Shown here: piece after piece, positions 18,704 to 28,905 of the stretch
Numbering within the stretch: the first letter of the stretch is position 1
Layout: every line of letters starts with the position of its first letter
Assembly (NCBI GenBank): GCA_033032175.1
Contig: CM065319.1
Coordinates: forward strand, 17,767,018 to 17,831,017
Length of the DNA stretch: 64,000 nucleotides
Direction of reading: 5' to 3'
Origin: Saturnia japonica
Lineage: Eukaryota; Arthropoda; Insecta; Lepidoptera; Saturniidae
Made by a program: the position numbers and the translations under genes
The notes under the pieces: generated by a model
What the model saw: the letters and a program-made list of their open reading frames with translations, nothing else
Database searches by the model: none
Told to the model about the DNA's origin: nothing

Positions 18704-18895
18704 TTGTTTATCTGTTGTTCACTTTCTATAATTAGTGATGGCAATGAACTTGTATGGTCAGACAAATCTGCTCGCGAGACAACTGCATCAAATCAAAACA
18801 AAAATGTATTATTCATTTCAGACATGAATGTGTGTCTATACACTAGTACCGATAAAGAAACCGGCAAGAAACTGTCGGGGTTAATTTTTTTGTAA
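18704..18895 (+). other. short conserved ORF in the unit start, function unknown
   Basis: This 63-codon frame overlaps an antisense 72-106-codon frame (18445-18765). Both recur in every unit (25098, 31181 on +; 24941, 31024, 37600 on -). The antisense frame reads LPSLIIE...HDEPEEYYENF and its continuation ends at a GTGAGT that could be a splice donor. I do not recognise a family. It may be an exon of an old gene or element. Confidence 0.3.
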
Positions 18896-19228
18896 TAAAA
18901 TGTTTTCATACTTTACTATTTGTGGACGACAGAAGAACGTGTAATATTATACATATTTATAAGTCGTAGTTTCTTAAAACTCGAATAACTTATTATTGAA
19001 TGAAGATATTATGATATATTGTTTTTATAAGGACCAAGTATCTCAGTAGTAAAACAAAAAAGAAATTATGAAGTAGATTTAGCTTGCACAGGCAAACAAC
19101 TATTATTTTATTTATATAGATTTATATCATTTAAAGTTATTATTATTTTCGGTGAATGTACAGAGCAGAAATTATTTCGGGACATCACCTGCATTCAAGT
19201 AATGATCCATCCTATACTACCCTTTTAA

Positions 19229-19483
19229 CTATAAAAAGTGCCGGCACTTTAACGGCAAATTAGTAATGTGCTTTGGAAGCCTATTATAAAACCTAACACA
19301 ATTACCTAAAAAAATTACAAAATACAATCGACATCGAAACTGTTTATATAGAAAATTTGCATGTAAGGATGGTTTATCAAAGGAAATAAAAATGGCATAA
19401 TTCAAAAATGGTATATTAATCAAAAAATTTATTACCAACTTACATATATTAACATTGGGTAATCTCGAAACGCGACAAAACAA
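19229..19483 (-). pseudogene. 84-codon fragment like the C-terminal tail of a non-LTR RT (copy A)
   Basis: The frame ends RFYNRLPKHITNLPLKC, which resembles the FYNKLP...LP tail common after the RT domain of jockey-like insect elements. There is no catalytic region. The same fragment is at 15192-15392 (frameshifted), 17512-17766 (+), 25624-25878, 31706-31960 and 44613-44867. Confidence 0.4.
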
Positions 19484-19768
19484 AATAAAATCACTATGAA
19501 GATGTTTATTTTGTTGCTATGTATATGGTGGTTGAACCCCTACCACTCCACTTGATTATGGGTACTTCAATTATGACATTTGTCCCTATAATCAAAAATG
19601 AAATCGAAATTCCGACTTTCGAATTTTCCCCATTTTTCAATTCCTGGACCACGGTTCGTCGCCATCTCAACAGTCGGTATAAAATATAAGATTATTATTT
19701 AAAAATTTAATCAATTACTATAGATTAGTCTAAATAAGAACATTCTCTTCACTCCAACACACTGAAAG

Positions 19769-19966
19769 ATGTTTGTCTATAAATGCTACTTGAGGATAAA
19801 TGATGTCTACCATCTAAGACACCCAAGTCAACATCACCTGCACGGATTGTACCCTTCTGAGAAAGGAACAAGGAAAGTTCGAGAGCTGGACGATAGCTCT
19901 ATAGCAGCCTTACTGTGGCCACTTTCTGTTTACGGAGTGTGCTGGCAAAAGTTCGGCAACAAATAG
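19769..19966 (+). other. 65-codon ORF conserved in all units, unknown
   Basis: This begins MFVYKCYLRIND and ends WQKFGNK. It is identical in R1 (15677), B (26166), C (32248) and D (45155), and present in reverse in R2 (16996-17226, altered end). There is no recognisable domain. Identity probably reflects recent duplication rather than selection, because flanking non-coding DNA is equally conserved. Confidence 0.3.
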
Positions 19967-20078
19967 TTTTTGAGATTTTTTTTTTTTTCATTTTTGAGGT
20001 TAGGCATGTCTGTCTTGGAATTGTATATGAATTTTCAAAATATAAATTATTTGTTTCTGAAATGTTCACGGTTCACAC

Positions 20079-20402
20079 TTTTTTTTTTTAACGTGGAGAA
20101 ACCAGTCATGTGTACACACCCGCCCGGGGGAGGACGAGTGGTTATGTGAGACTCTTACTCACTAAAACTCCACGGTGTACCTCAGTCGCCTTAGAGATGC
20201 GACATGGGCTCGCGGTTGCATTCAACCACGTCGCCCCGCCGGTAGGCCCAGCTACTACTGCCGGACCACCGCAAAAGGGATACAATTCAGTACAACCCTA
20301 ACTGTCTCTCACAGCTGCCGAACCTGTGCAATGGAAAGACCCCCCCGCGTCTTCCCTGGTTCGGCTATGGCGGACGAATCGCCTTCTCCTGCCGCCCGTT
20401 CG
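20079..20402 (-). mobile_element. SART-type 3' end fragment inside the hAT gene (copy A)
   Basis: A T-run (poly(A), from 20079) is followed by the terminal fold and about 300 bp of 3' UTR similar to 6797-7100 (for example the matching stretches around 20300 and 7000). It stops at about 20402, where hAT coding sequence begins. No telomere repeat flanks it, so it was moved here by off-target insertion or by rearrangement. Confidence 0.75.
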
Positions 20403-20881
20403 TCTTTAAACACGTCATTTTGATTATTCAATAAATTAAATCTTTCTACGGAGGATAAAGCTTGATCCAATATTAAAAAAATACCTATTTTAAAAAAATA
20501 TATTAATTTTAAAAGCGGTCTTCGGATAATGTGTAGTATGGTCTTCGTGTTCATAATCAAAACTCTTTGGAGTCTTACGACGTCTTAGGGGTCTGGATCA
20601 ATTTGGTCAATAATTCTGGGCAATTTTCATGGCATCATTTACAATTTCCTCAAAATTTGCGTCGGTTCTAATTTTTATCATAAACTTCTTTAATTCCGTT
20701 AAAGTATCTAAAGCAACTTGCATATTCATATCGATGGACTGCAAAATTTTGCTCACAAAATTTACTTTTGTCAAAATCATATGCCATATATATTTAGTGA
20801 TCAAATGAATGAAAAGGAGCATATTTTTTCTGCTATACATTTAGCATCATATTTTGCCTTCTGATCATTTGATATTTCATA
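20403..20881 (-). pseudogene. hAT (ZMYM1-like) transposase, C-terminal side, copy A
   Basis: Minus-strand coding sequence downstream of the mariner insertion. It reads ISNDQKAKYDAKCIAE, LLFIHLITKY, LDTLTELKKFM and, after frameshifts, ALSSVERFNLLNNQNDVFK. Domesticated and mobile hAT relatives named ZMYM1-like share these stretches. The gene is cut by the SART-type fragment at the 20402 side and by the mariner at the 20882 side, so it is dead. Confidence 0.75.
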
Positions 20882-22193
20882 TAGGGTCCGCCAGATAACT
20901 TTTTTTTTTTTTAATGCTATAAAAAAACTACTGAATATTTTCTCAAATTTCTTTTTTTATTTGAAAGTACAATCCTTCCGGTTAATAATGAAAAATAATT
21001 TCATTCAAATGGCTGCCTCGGCTGGCCATGCAGTAGCCTACACGATCGGTCAAATTTTTAAGCACATTATCAATTGTGTGCAGCTGTATTACACCAATGG
21101 CTTCACGAATATTGTCCTTTAAAGCGTCAATTGTCTCTGGCTTGTCGGCGTAGCACTTATATTTGACGGCACCCCACAAATAATAGTCCAACGGTGTCAA
21201 ATCGCAGCTCCGAGGTGGCCAAACGACATCAGCTCTGCGGCTGATAATGCGATCTTCAAAAACAGGGCGCCAAACATCGAGTGTAGCTTTCGGCTGTGTG
21301 GCACGTAGCGCCGTCCTGTTGAAACCAAATGTTGCCAATATCCTCCTCTTCAATTTTTGTGAAGAAAACTTCGTTCAACATGGCCCGATAACGATCGCCA
21401 TTGACTGTAACGGCCACTCCTTGCTCATTTTCGAAAAAAAAAAAATGGCCCAATTATGCCTCTGGACCAAAATCCGCACCAAACAGTGACTCGTTTTGGG
21501 TGCGTCGGCTTTTCAATGTATGTGTGCGGGTTTTCTGTGCCCCAAATGCGATAATTTTGCTTGTTTACATACCCGCCAAGATCAAAATGAGCTTCATCTG
21601 AAAAGATGATTTTTTTTGGCAAAATCGGCATCTTCTGTAAGTCGATCGCAGGCCCACTTAGCGAAGCGAAAACACATTGGATGGTCAGTTGGCTTCAACT
21701 CCTGAACCAATTGGACTTTGTATGGCGTCATACCAAGATCTTTATGTAAAATTCGTCTCAATGATGTATGTCTCCGAAATGTTCAATTGTTGAGAACGAC
21801 GTTGAATTGATGTTGATGGCGCTTCACAAACACTTTCAGCCACAGCAGCAATATTCTCGGGTGTACGCACTGTTTTTGGCTTTTCACGCTTTGGTTTATC
21901 GATGAGGATGCCAGTTTCTTTCACTTTTTTCATGAGATAATGAACATACGGAGCTGACGGTGCTTCTCTTCTTCAAAAATCCGTACGCAATTTTCGCACA
22001 CATTCTGCAACATTACCATGATTTTCAAAGTAATGTCGCAATATTTCCCAGCGTTGTTCAAGCGTATACACAACCATATTCGTTCAGCGGAAGGATAAAA
22101 CTAATTATCTGTCAAATCAGCCATGAGGTATGTGTTACCATTCACGAAATAAGCACTAGTTGAAAAAAAAAAAACGTTAGATGGCGGACCCCG
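20882..22193 (-). mobile_element. mariner-family DNA transposon, copy A
   Basis: This is 1,312 bp, bounded by TA duplications (20880-20881, 22194-22195) and imperfect terminal inverted repeats: TAGGGTCCGCCA at the left, matched by CGGGGTCCGCCA read inward from the right, each followed by a T-run. Size and TA target are typical of mariner. It sits inside hAT coding sequence. The same insertion is present at 27265-28572 and 33357-34660, so it predates the tandem duplication. Confidence 0.9.
20982..22080 (-). pseudogene. mariner transposase, several frameshifts (copy A)
   Basis: The cut-and-paste transposase reads on the minus strand in pieces. The helix-turn-helix region is at 21742-21933 (RTPENIAAVAESV, SQQLNIS), the first catalytic Asp in IFSDEAHFDLGG (21425-21700), the second in QQDGATCHTA (21256-21453) and the third in CDLTPLDYYLWG (20982-21353). 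Disregarding a one-base shift between the last two, the spacing is 41 residues, which suggests the DD41D (rosa-like) group. Several breaks fall at homopolymers (for example the A-run near 21435), so some may be sequencing errors. It is non-functional as written. Confidence 0.8.
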
Positions 22194-22195
22194 TA

Positions 22196-22545
22196 TAAGG
22201 CATCATAAATTTCTGGTAAATTTGTAAACAGCGGTTTGATAGCATCTATTCTGCTTGACCATCTTGTTTCAGATAATGGTTTTAAGGTCAGATTTATGAC
22301 ATTTTTTTTTTTACATCTTTTGGTAAAGGACGAAAAATATTTATATAATTCTTGCTCAATACTAAAAAATCCAGTCGTATGATGATTGAGATTGGCAGCG
22401 TAATTTACTATTACATTTAAACTACGGCTAGCGCAAGGTACATAGAAAGCGCGGGGATTTAGATCCAGCAATCTTTCTTACCGCGCATATTTGATTCATT
22501 ATCATAGCCCTGCCCCCTTAAGTTGTTTATGTTATGTTTACAAAA
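22196..22545 (-). pseudogene. hAT (ZMYM1-like) transposase, N-terminal side, copy A
   Basis: This part lies upstream of the mariner. It contains GQGYDNESNMRGK, LNPRAFYVPCASRSLN, FFSIEQELYKYFS and LKPLSETRWSSRIDAIKPL, which are classic ZMYM1-type hAT motifs. The mariner interrupts it just after IYDALYG. Frameshifts occur at a T-run near 22305-22312. Confidence 0.78.
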
Positions 22546-22680
22546 ATTTCTTCAGTAACCAAACAAGTGCACTCCCTGGAACACGCTGCCGCCGATAGCC
22601 GCTGTCCTGGACCATCTGTTACACATTAAATTCATTAATTAGTTTAAAAATTTTAGTTTTTCATTTGTTCTTCCAAATTT

Positions 22681-22973
22681 TGACGTGACAACGTCTTATA
22701 AATTGGTTTGCCGGGTGACACTTCAAGAAACTGCGTTACGCTCCGCTCACGTTATGCGCTCACAATGAGAGCGAGTGAGAGGCACGCGTCCCTTCCACTC
22801 GGGCATGGTTAGCCCGCCTAAGAGCGAGAGAGACAGACATAAAATTGTTACTATTATTTCATCCTTCTTCCTACTATACGAATGAATATTCACATTAAAA
22901 TTATTTTACCACTCAAAGTCGTTGTCACGTAAAACTTTCGCCCGTATACCGACTTTACAGGCAACCAATTTTT
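22681..22973. mobile_element. MITE-like insertion present only in copy A
   Basis: About 293 bp are absent from the otherwise equal place in copy B (29057). The segment contains the perfect 11-bp inverted pair ACGTGACAACG (22683-22693) and CGTTGTCACGT (22920-22930), with about 40 bp beyond the second one. AATTT-like sequence at both sides could be the target duplication. It has no coding capacity. Confidence 0.65.
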
Positions 22974-23596
22974 TTTCTATTGACCTACTACCATCGGTGC
23001 ACATCACCAGACGCATCTCGGCGTCCTGGACACGGAGAGGTATCAACCTCCCTCTCGGATACACCAACGGGAAGTGGGTCAAAATTGCAAAAAACTAGAT
23101 TTTCAATATATCGCATAGGCACTGAAATCCACCTAAGCGGTGACGACGAAAACACATTATACAAACTACAGATCTGAAATTTCGACCTAGACCAAAGTTT
23201 TTGGTGTCAGACTATTCGTCTCGCGCTGCTGCGCCTATTGCGACTAAAATAATAGAAATTGATAGTATATTTTGGTATTTATTTACAAAAAACGTCTTTC
23301 TGGGACTTGGAATAATTTCATTAAAAATTTTATATAGGATTTTTTTTTAAATTTTTGAATTTTCCAAAAATTTCTTCAGTAACCAAACAGGTGCACTCCC
23401 TGGAACACGTTGCCGCCGGTAACCGCTACGCTTGACCACCTGAAACATAATAAATTCATTAATTAGTTTGAAAATTTTAGTTTTTCAATTGTTGGAGGCA
23501 AAACGTCGCCACACCGACAACCGGTCTGACTCAGCACATTAGATGTTTCTCATCAAAATATATCTCATTAAAAAAGTTACTTAGATACCTTTGGTT

Positions 23597-23705
23597 TCAT
23601 CTCTTTACTTTCTTCTTGGCCGGAGATTTATCTGGAACGGTGATGTGTTGCATAGGAGTTGAAGTTTGACCTTCGGCACTCAGGTCACTTAAAGAACTCC
23701 TAGCT
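23597..23705 (-). other. exon-like stretch with a basic nuclear-signal motif
   Basis: After an AG (TTATTAG) the minus strand reads RSSLSDLSAEGQTS, then TPMQHITVP and DKSPAKKKVKR, then a stop. The PAKKKVKR end looks like a nuclear localisation signal. Copy B carries the same sequence (about 29680-29790). It could be a captured terminal exon of a host gene. I do not recognise the gene, and the open stretch is short. Confidence 0.25.
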
Positions 23706-24674
23706 AATAACAATAATAGAACTTAATATCGAATAAGTAGTTTACGTAACGGTAAATGGTCACTGTACTAAATAGTTCTACAACCAACTTCTAGCAACGT
23801 TGCCATCCTTATCCTGAAGTTTGAACTCTTTTATATAACTAAGGTGGCAAGAAATCAAACGGCCCGCCTGATGGTAAGCGACTACCGTAACCTATGGACA
23901 CACTATTTGATGCTGGTGCATGTATTTTAAATATTTGTTCCAAAACAGATTTCGTCATGCTTCATCAAATCTGATAGGTTAAAAGGAGAGTGTGGAGATT
24001 TCTCTCCACTTGGGACAATCCGACTGGTGGAATACCGCCATTCTACAAAAGATCGAAGCCAAATAACCTTGTGTTGTGATCCTACGGTAAGTAGGGTTTC
24101 TAGATTCTTGAGGAAGGGAAGTCCAAGGTCGGCAACGCGCTAGTGAAACTTCTAGTACCTATTACAAGCGTCCATAGGCCGATATCCGCTTAGTATACAA
24201 AAAAATCAAACTCAGTCCTCAAGAATAACAATAATCTTTAGCCCTTCTTTAGAAGCAATGATGACTCAGTTGGTAGCTTGTACGGCCATTGTGTTGATCG
24301 ACGAGAGTTAGAATCCCTGCATTGAGTCTGAGCGCTCAGTGAAGGAAAGCATCGTGGTGAAACCATAGCATGCTGGTAGACGCCTGGAAGCTACCACCCT
24401 CAAGCTGAAAATCTGTTGCCAAAGCACCAACAGGTGTTTTCGGGCAGCTGCACTTGAGAGCCAGTTTTCCACTAGGCTTGGCGTGTCATCATATTGGGCC
24501 ACATCATCACTTAAGATCAGGTGAAATTGTGGCACAACTTTAGGTTTAGACTTATAAGGAGAAAAAAAATTGGTAATCAATAATCAATTGTGGCGAAAAC
24601 GCTAAATCTATTGAGAATTTAAAAAAAAAACGAGCCCCAATAACAATTGTTGTTCTTTTGGATGTTGAGTTAAG

Positions 24675-24905
24675 CTATTTTAGGCTACAGTAACTTCTCT
24701 TGACCGGACCTTTCTTCAGAACGTCCCCGATTTGATCGAGAGACGTTCGTCTAGGCCTTCCTCTTCCAACGCTTCCATTCACACTCGACTTGTAAATTTG
24801 TTTAGTCACTCTTCTTTCATACATCCTCTCTACATGTCCAAACCATCTAAGCATCCCTTTCTCAATCCATGTCACTATATCTTCTTTAACACCACAACAT
24901 TATTT
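24675..24905 (-). pseudogene. RTE-like reverse transcriptase C-terminal tail, copy A
   Basis: It reads [19 protein letters not shown] followed by [20 protein letters not shown], the tail typical of RTE/craft-type arthropod elements. The catalytic RT domain is absent. Further copies: 30758-30973, 37334-37549 and, in the other orientation, about 18507-18617. Confidence 0.65.
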
Positions 24906-26477
24906 TTCTGTGATTATGAGTTACCAAGAATCATGGCTTACTAATAATGAAGAAATTGATACTTAATACTCACCAATCTGCGTTTCCAGCTCATCAAAGG
25001 AACTAAAAGGAAGTTCCGCCCTAGTATAAATAAATGGTGGTATATTTTTTTAAATTTTTGGATGAAGTTCTCGTAATACTCATCGGGTTCATCATGTTTG
25101 TTTATCTGTTGTTCACGTTCTATAATTAGTGATGGCAATGAACTTGTATCGTCAGACAAATCTGCTCGCGAGACAACTGCATCAAATCAAAACAAAAATG
25201 TATTATTCATTTCAGACATGAATGTGTGTCTATACACTAGTACCGATAAAGAAACCGGCAAGAAACTGTCGGGGTTAATTTTTTTTGTAATAAAATGTTT
25301 TCATACTTTACTATTTGTGGACGACAGAAGAACGTGTAATATTATACATATTTATAAGTCGTAGTTTCTTAAAACTCGAATAACTTATTATTGAATGAAG
25401 ATATTATGATATATTGTTTTTATAAGGACCAAGTATCTCAGTAGTAAAACAAAAAAGAAATTATGAAGTAGATTTAGCTTGCACAGGCAAACAACTATTA
25501 TTTTATTTATATAGATTTATATCATTTAAAGTTATTATTATTTTCAGTGAATGTACAGAGCAGAAATTATTTCGGGACATCACCTGCATTCAAGTAATGA
25601 TCCATCCTATACTACCCTTTTAACTATAAAAATTGCCGGCACTTTAACGGCAAATTAGTAATGTGCTTTGGAAGCCTATTATAAAACCTAACACAATTAC
25701 CTAAAAAAATTACAAAATACAATCGACATCGAAACTGTTTATATAGAAAATTTGCATGTAAGGATGGTTTATCAAAGGAAATAAAAATGGCATAATTCAA
25801 AAATGGTATATTAATCAAAAAATTTATTACCAACTTACATATATTAACATTGGGTAATCTCGAAACGTGACAAAACAAAATAAAATCACTATGAAGATGT
25901 TTATTTTGTTGCTATGTATATGGTGGTTGAACCCCTACCACTCCACTTGATTATGGGTACTTCAATTATGACATTTGTCCCTATAATCAAAAATGAAATC
26001 GAAATTCCGACTTTCGAATTTTCCCCATTTTTCAATTCCTGGACCACGGTTCGTCGCCATCTCAACAGTCGGTATAAAATATAAGATTATTATTTAAAAA
26101 AAATTAATCAATTACTATAAATTAGTCTAAATAAGAACATTCTCTTCACTCCAACACACTGAAAGATGTTTGTCTATAAATGCTACTTGAGGATAAATGA
26201 TGTCTACCATCTAAGACACCCAAGTCAACATCACCTGCACGGATTGTACCCTTCTGAGAAAGGAACAAGGAAAGTTCGAGAGCTGGACGATAGCTCTATA
26301 GCAGCCCTACTGTGGCCACTTTCTGTTTACGGAGTGTGCTGGCAAAAGTTCGGCAACAAATAGTTTTTGAGATTTTTTTTTTTTTTTCATTTTTGAGGTA
26401 AGGTATGTCTGTCTAGGAATTGTATATGAATTTTCAATATATAAATTATTTGTTTCTGCAATGTTCACGGTTCACAC

Positions 26478-26798
26478 TTTTTTTTTTTTAACGTGGAGAA
26501 ACCAGTCATGTGTACACACCCGCCCGGGGGAGGACGAGTGGTTATGTGAGACTCTTACTCCACGGTGTACCTCAGTCGCCTTAGAGAGGCGACATGGGCT
26601 CGCGGTTGCATTCAACCACGTCGCCCCGCCGGTAGGCCCAGCTACTACTGCCGGACCACCGCAAAAGGGAAACAATTCAGTACAACCCTAACTGTCTCTC
26701 ACAGCTGCCGAACCTGTGCAATGGAAAGACCCCCCCGCGTCTTCCCTGGTTCGGCTATGGCGGACGAATCGCCTTCTCCTGCCGCCCGTTCGTCTTTA
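26478..26798 (-). mobile_element. SART-type 3' end fragment, copy B
   Basis: As in copy A, but with a short deletion at about 26560-26562 (CTTACTCCACGG instead of CTTACTCACTAAAACTCCACGG). This removes one side of the GTGAG/CTCAC hairpin. Copy D shares the deletion; copies A and C do not. Confidence 0.75.
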
Positions 26799-27262
26799 AA
26801 CACGTCATTTTGATTATTCAATAAATTAAATCTTTCTACGGAGGATAAAGCTTGATCCAATATATACCTATTTTAAAAAAATATATTAATTTAAAAGCGG
26901 TCTTCGGATAATGTGTAGTATGGTTCTTCGTGTTCATAATCAAAACTCTTTGGAGTCTTACGACGTCTTAGGGGTCTGGATCAATTTGGTCAATAATTCT
27001 GGGCAATTTTCATGGCATCATTTACAATTTCCTCAAAATTTGCGTCGGTTCTAATTTTTATCATAAACTTCTTTAATTCCGTTAAAGTATCTAAAGCAAC
27101 TTGCATATTCATATCGATGGACTGCAAAATTTTGCTCACAAAATTTACTTTTGTCAAAATCATATGCCATATATATTTAGTGATCAAATGAATGAAAAGG
27201 AGCATATTTTTTCTGCTATACATTTAGCATCATATTTTGCCTTCTGGTCATTTGATATTTCA
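26799..27262 (-). pseudogene. hAT transposase C-terminal side, copy B
   Basis: Equivalent to 20403-20881. The frame at 26990-27223 is the best preserved part. It differs from copy A by small indels near 26866-26900. Confidence 0.72.
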
Positions 27263-27264
27263 TA

Positions 27265-28572
27265 TAGGGTCCGCCAGATAACTTTTTTTTTTTTAATGCT
27301 ATAAAAAAAACTACTGAATATTTTCTCAAATTTCTTTTTTATTTGAAAGTACAATCCTTCCGGTTAATAATGAAAAATAATTTCATTCAAATGGCTGCCT
27401 CGGCTGGCCATGCAGTAGCCTACACGATCGGTCAAATTTTTAAGCACATTATCAATTGTGTGCAGCTGTATTACACCAATGGCTTCACGAATATTGTCCT
27501 TTAAAGCGTCAATTGTCTCTGGCTTGTCGGCGTAACACTTATATTTGACGGTACCCCACAAATAATAGTCCAACGGTGTCAAATCGCAGCTCCGAGGTAG
27601 CCAAACGACATCAGCTCTGCGGCTGATAATGCGATCTTCAAAAACAGGGCGCCAAACATCGAGTGTAGCTTTCGGCTGTGTGGCACGTAGCGCCGTCCTG
27701 TTGAAAACAAATGTTGCCAATATCCTCCTCTTCAATTTTTGTGAAGAAAAATTCGTTCTACATGGCCCGATAACGATCGCCATTGACTGTAACGGCCACT
27801 CCTTGCTCATTTTCGAAAAAAAAAAATGGCCCAATTATGCCTCTGGACCAAAATCCGCACCAAACAGTGACTCGTTTTGGGTGCGTCGGCTTTTCAATGT
27901 ATGTGTGCGGGTTTTCTGTGCCCCAAATGCGATAATTTTGCTTGTTTACATACCCGCCAAGATCAAAATGAGCTTCATCTGAAAAGATGATTTTTTTGGC
28001 AAAATCGGCATCTTCTGTAAGTCGATCGCAGGCCCACTTAGCGAAGCGAAAACACATTGGATGGTCAGTTGGCTTCAACTCCTGAACCAATTGGACTTTG
28101 TATGGCGTCATACCATGATCTTTATGTAAAATTCGTCTCAATGATGTATGTCTCCGAAATGTTCAATTGTTGAGAACGACGTTGAATTGATGTTGATGGC
28201 GCTTCACATACACTTTCTGCCACAGCAGCAATATTCTCGGGTGTACGCACTGTTTTTGGCTTTTCACGCTTTGGTTTATCGATGAGGATGCCAGTTTCTT
28301 TCACTTTTTTCATGAGATAATGAACATACGGAGCTGACGGTGCTTCTCTTCTTCAAAAATCCGTACGCAATTTTCGTACACATTCTGCAACATTACCATG
28401 ATTTTCAAAGTAATGTCGCAATATTTCCCAGCGTTGTTCAAACGTATACACAACCATATTCGTTCAGCGGAAGGATAAAACTAATTATCTGTCAAATCAG
28501 ACATGAGGTATGTGTTACCATTCACGAAATAAGCACTAGTTGAAAAAAAAAAACGTTAGATGGCGGACCCCG
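27265..28572 (-). mobile_element. mariner-family DNA transposon, copy B
   Basis: This 1,308-bp copy has the same TA target and inverted repeats as copy A. The A-run near 27818 is shorter, so the frame continues from the third to beyond the second catalytic motif region differently from copy A (27364-27834, 156 codons; 27758-28141, 127 codons with the first Asp motif). Still frameshifted. Confidence 0.88.
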
Positions 28573-28574
28573 TA

Positions 28575-28905
28575 TAAGGCATCATAAATTTCTGGTAAAT
28601 TTGTAAACAGCGGTTTGATAGCATCTATTCTGCTTGACCATCTTGTTTCAGATAATGGTTTTAAGGTCAGATTTGACATTTTTTTTTTTACATCTTTTGG
28701 TAAAGGACGAAAAATATTTATATAATTCTTGCTCAATACTAAAAAATCCAGTCGTATGATGATTGAGATTGGCAGCGTAATTTACTATTACATTTAAACT
28801 ACGGCTAGCGCAAGGTACATAGAAAGCGCGGGGATTTAGATCCAGCAATCTTTCTTACCGCGCATATTTGATTCATTATCATAGCCCTGCCCCTTTAAGT
28901 TGTTT
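28575..28905 (-). pseudogene. hAT transposase N-terminal side, copy B
   Basis: Equivalent to 22196-22545, with a slightly different break at the T-run near 28680-28688. Motifs SETRWSSRIDAIKPL and YVPCASRSLN are present. Confidence 0.72.

Larger units (their letters stand above)
22543..24640. repeat. composite non-coding part of unit A
   Basis: Two diverged copies of a ~130-bp sequence (22543-22676 and 23369-23495; TTCTTCAGTAACCAAACA start) flank a 65-codon frame (22980-23177). Around 23845-24200 lies a sequence with GGCCCGCCTGATGGTAAGCG and ACTACCGTAACCTATGGACA, of a type common in lepidopteran interspersed repeats. A 90-codon antisense frame at 24308-24580 looks like repeat tail. No intact gene was seen. 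Confidence 0.6.
18620..25013 (+). repeat. composite tandem unit, copy A (6.4 kb)
   Basis: This is the first full direct copy. Equivalent points in successive copies are 18620, 25014, 31097 and 37673. Copy A is about 310 bp longer than copy B, mainly because of a MITE-like insertion at 22681-22973. Order: short unknown ORFs, RT-tail-like ORF, 65-codon ORF, SART-type 3' end, hAT fragment, mariner, hAT fragment, a lepidopteran-style interspersed repeat, RTE-like RT tail. Confidence 0.9.

Noticed and set aside
24308..24580. 90-codon minus-strand ORF (also 30391-30663) as a gene
   Set aside because: Its content looks like the tail of an interspersed repeat, and conservation between A and B is explained by the duplication.
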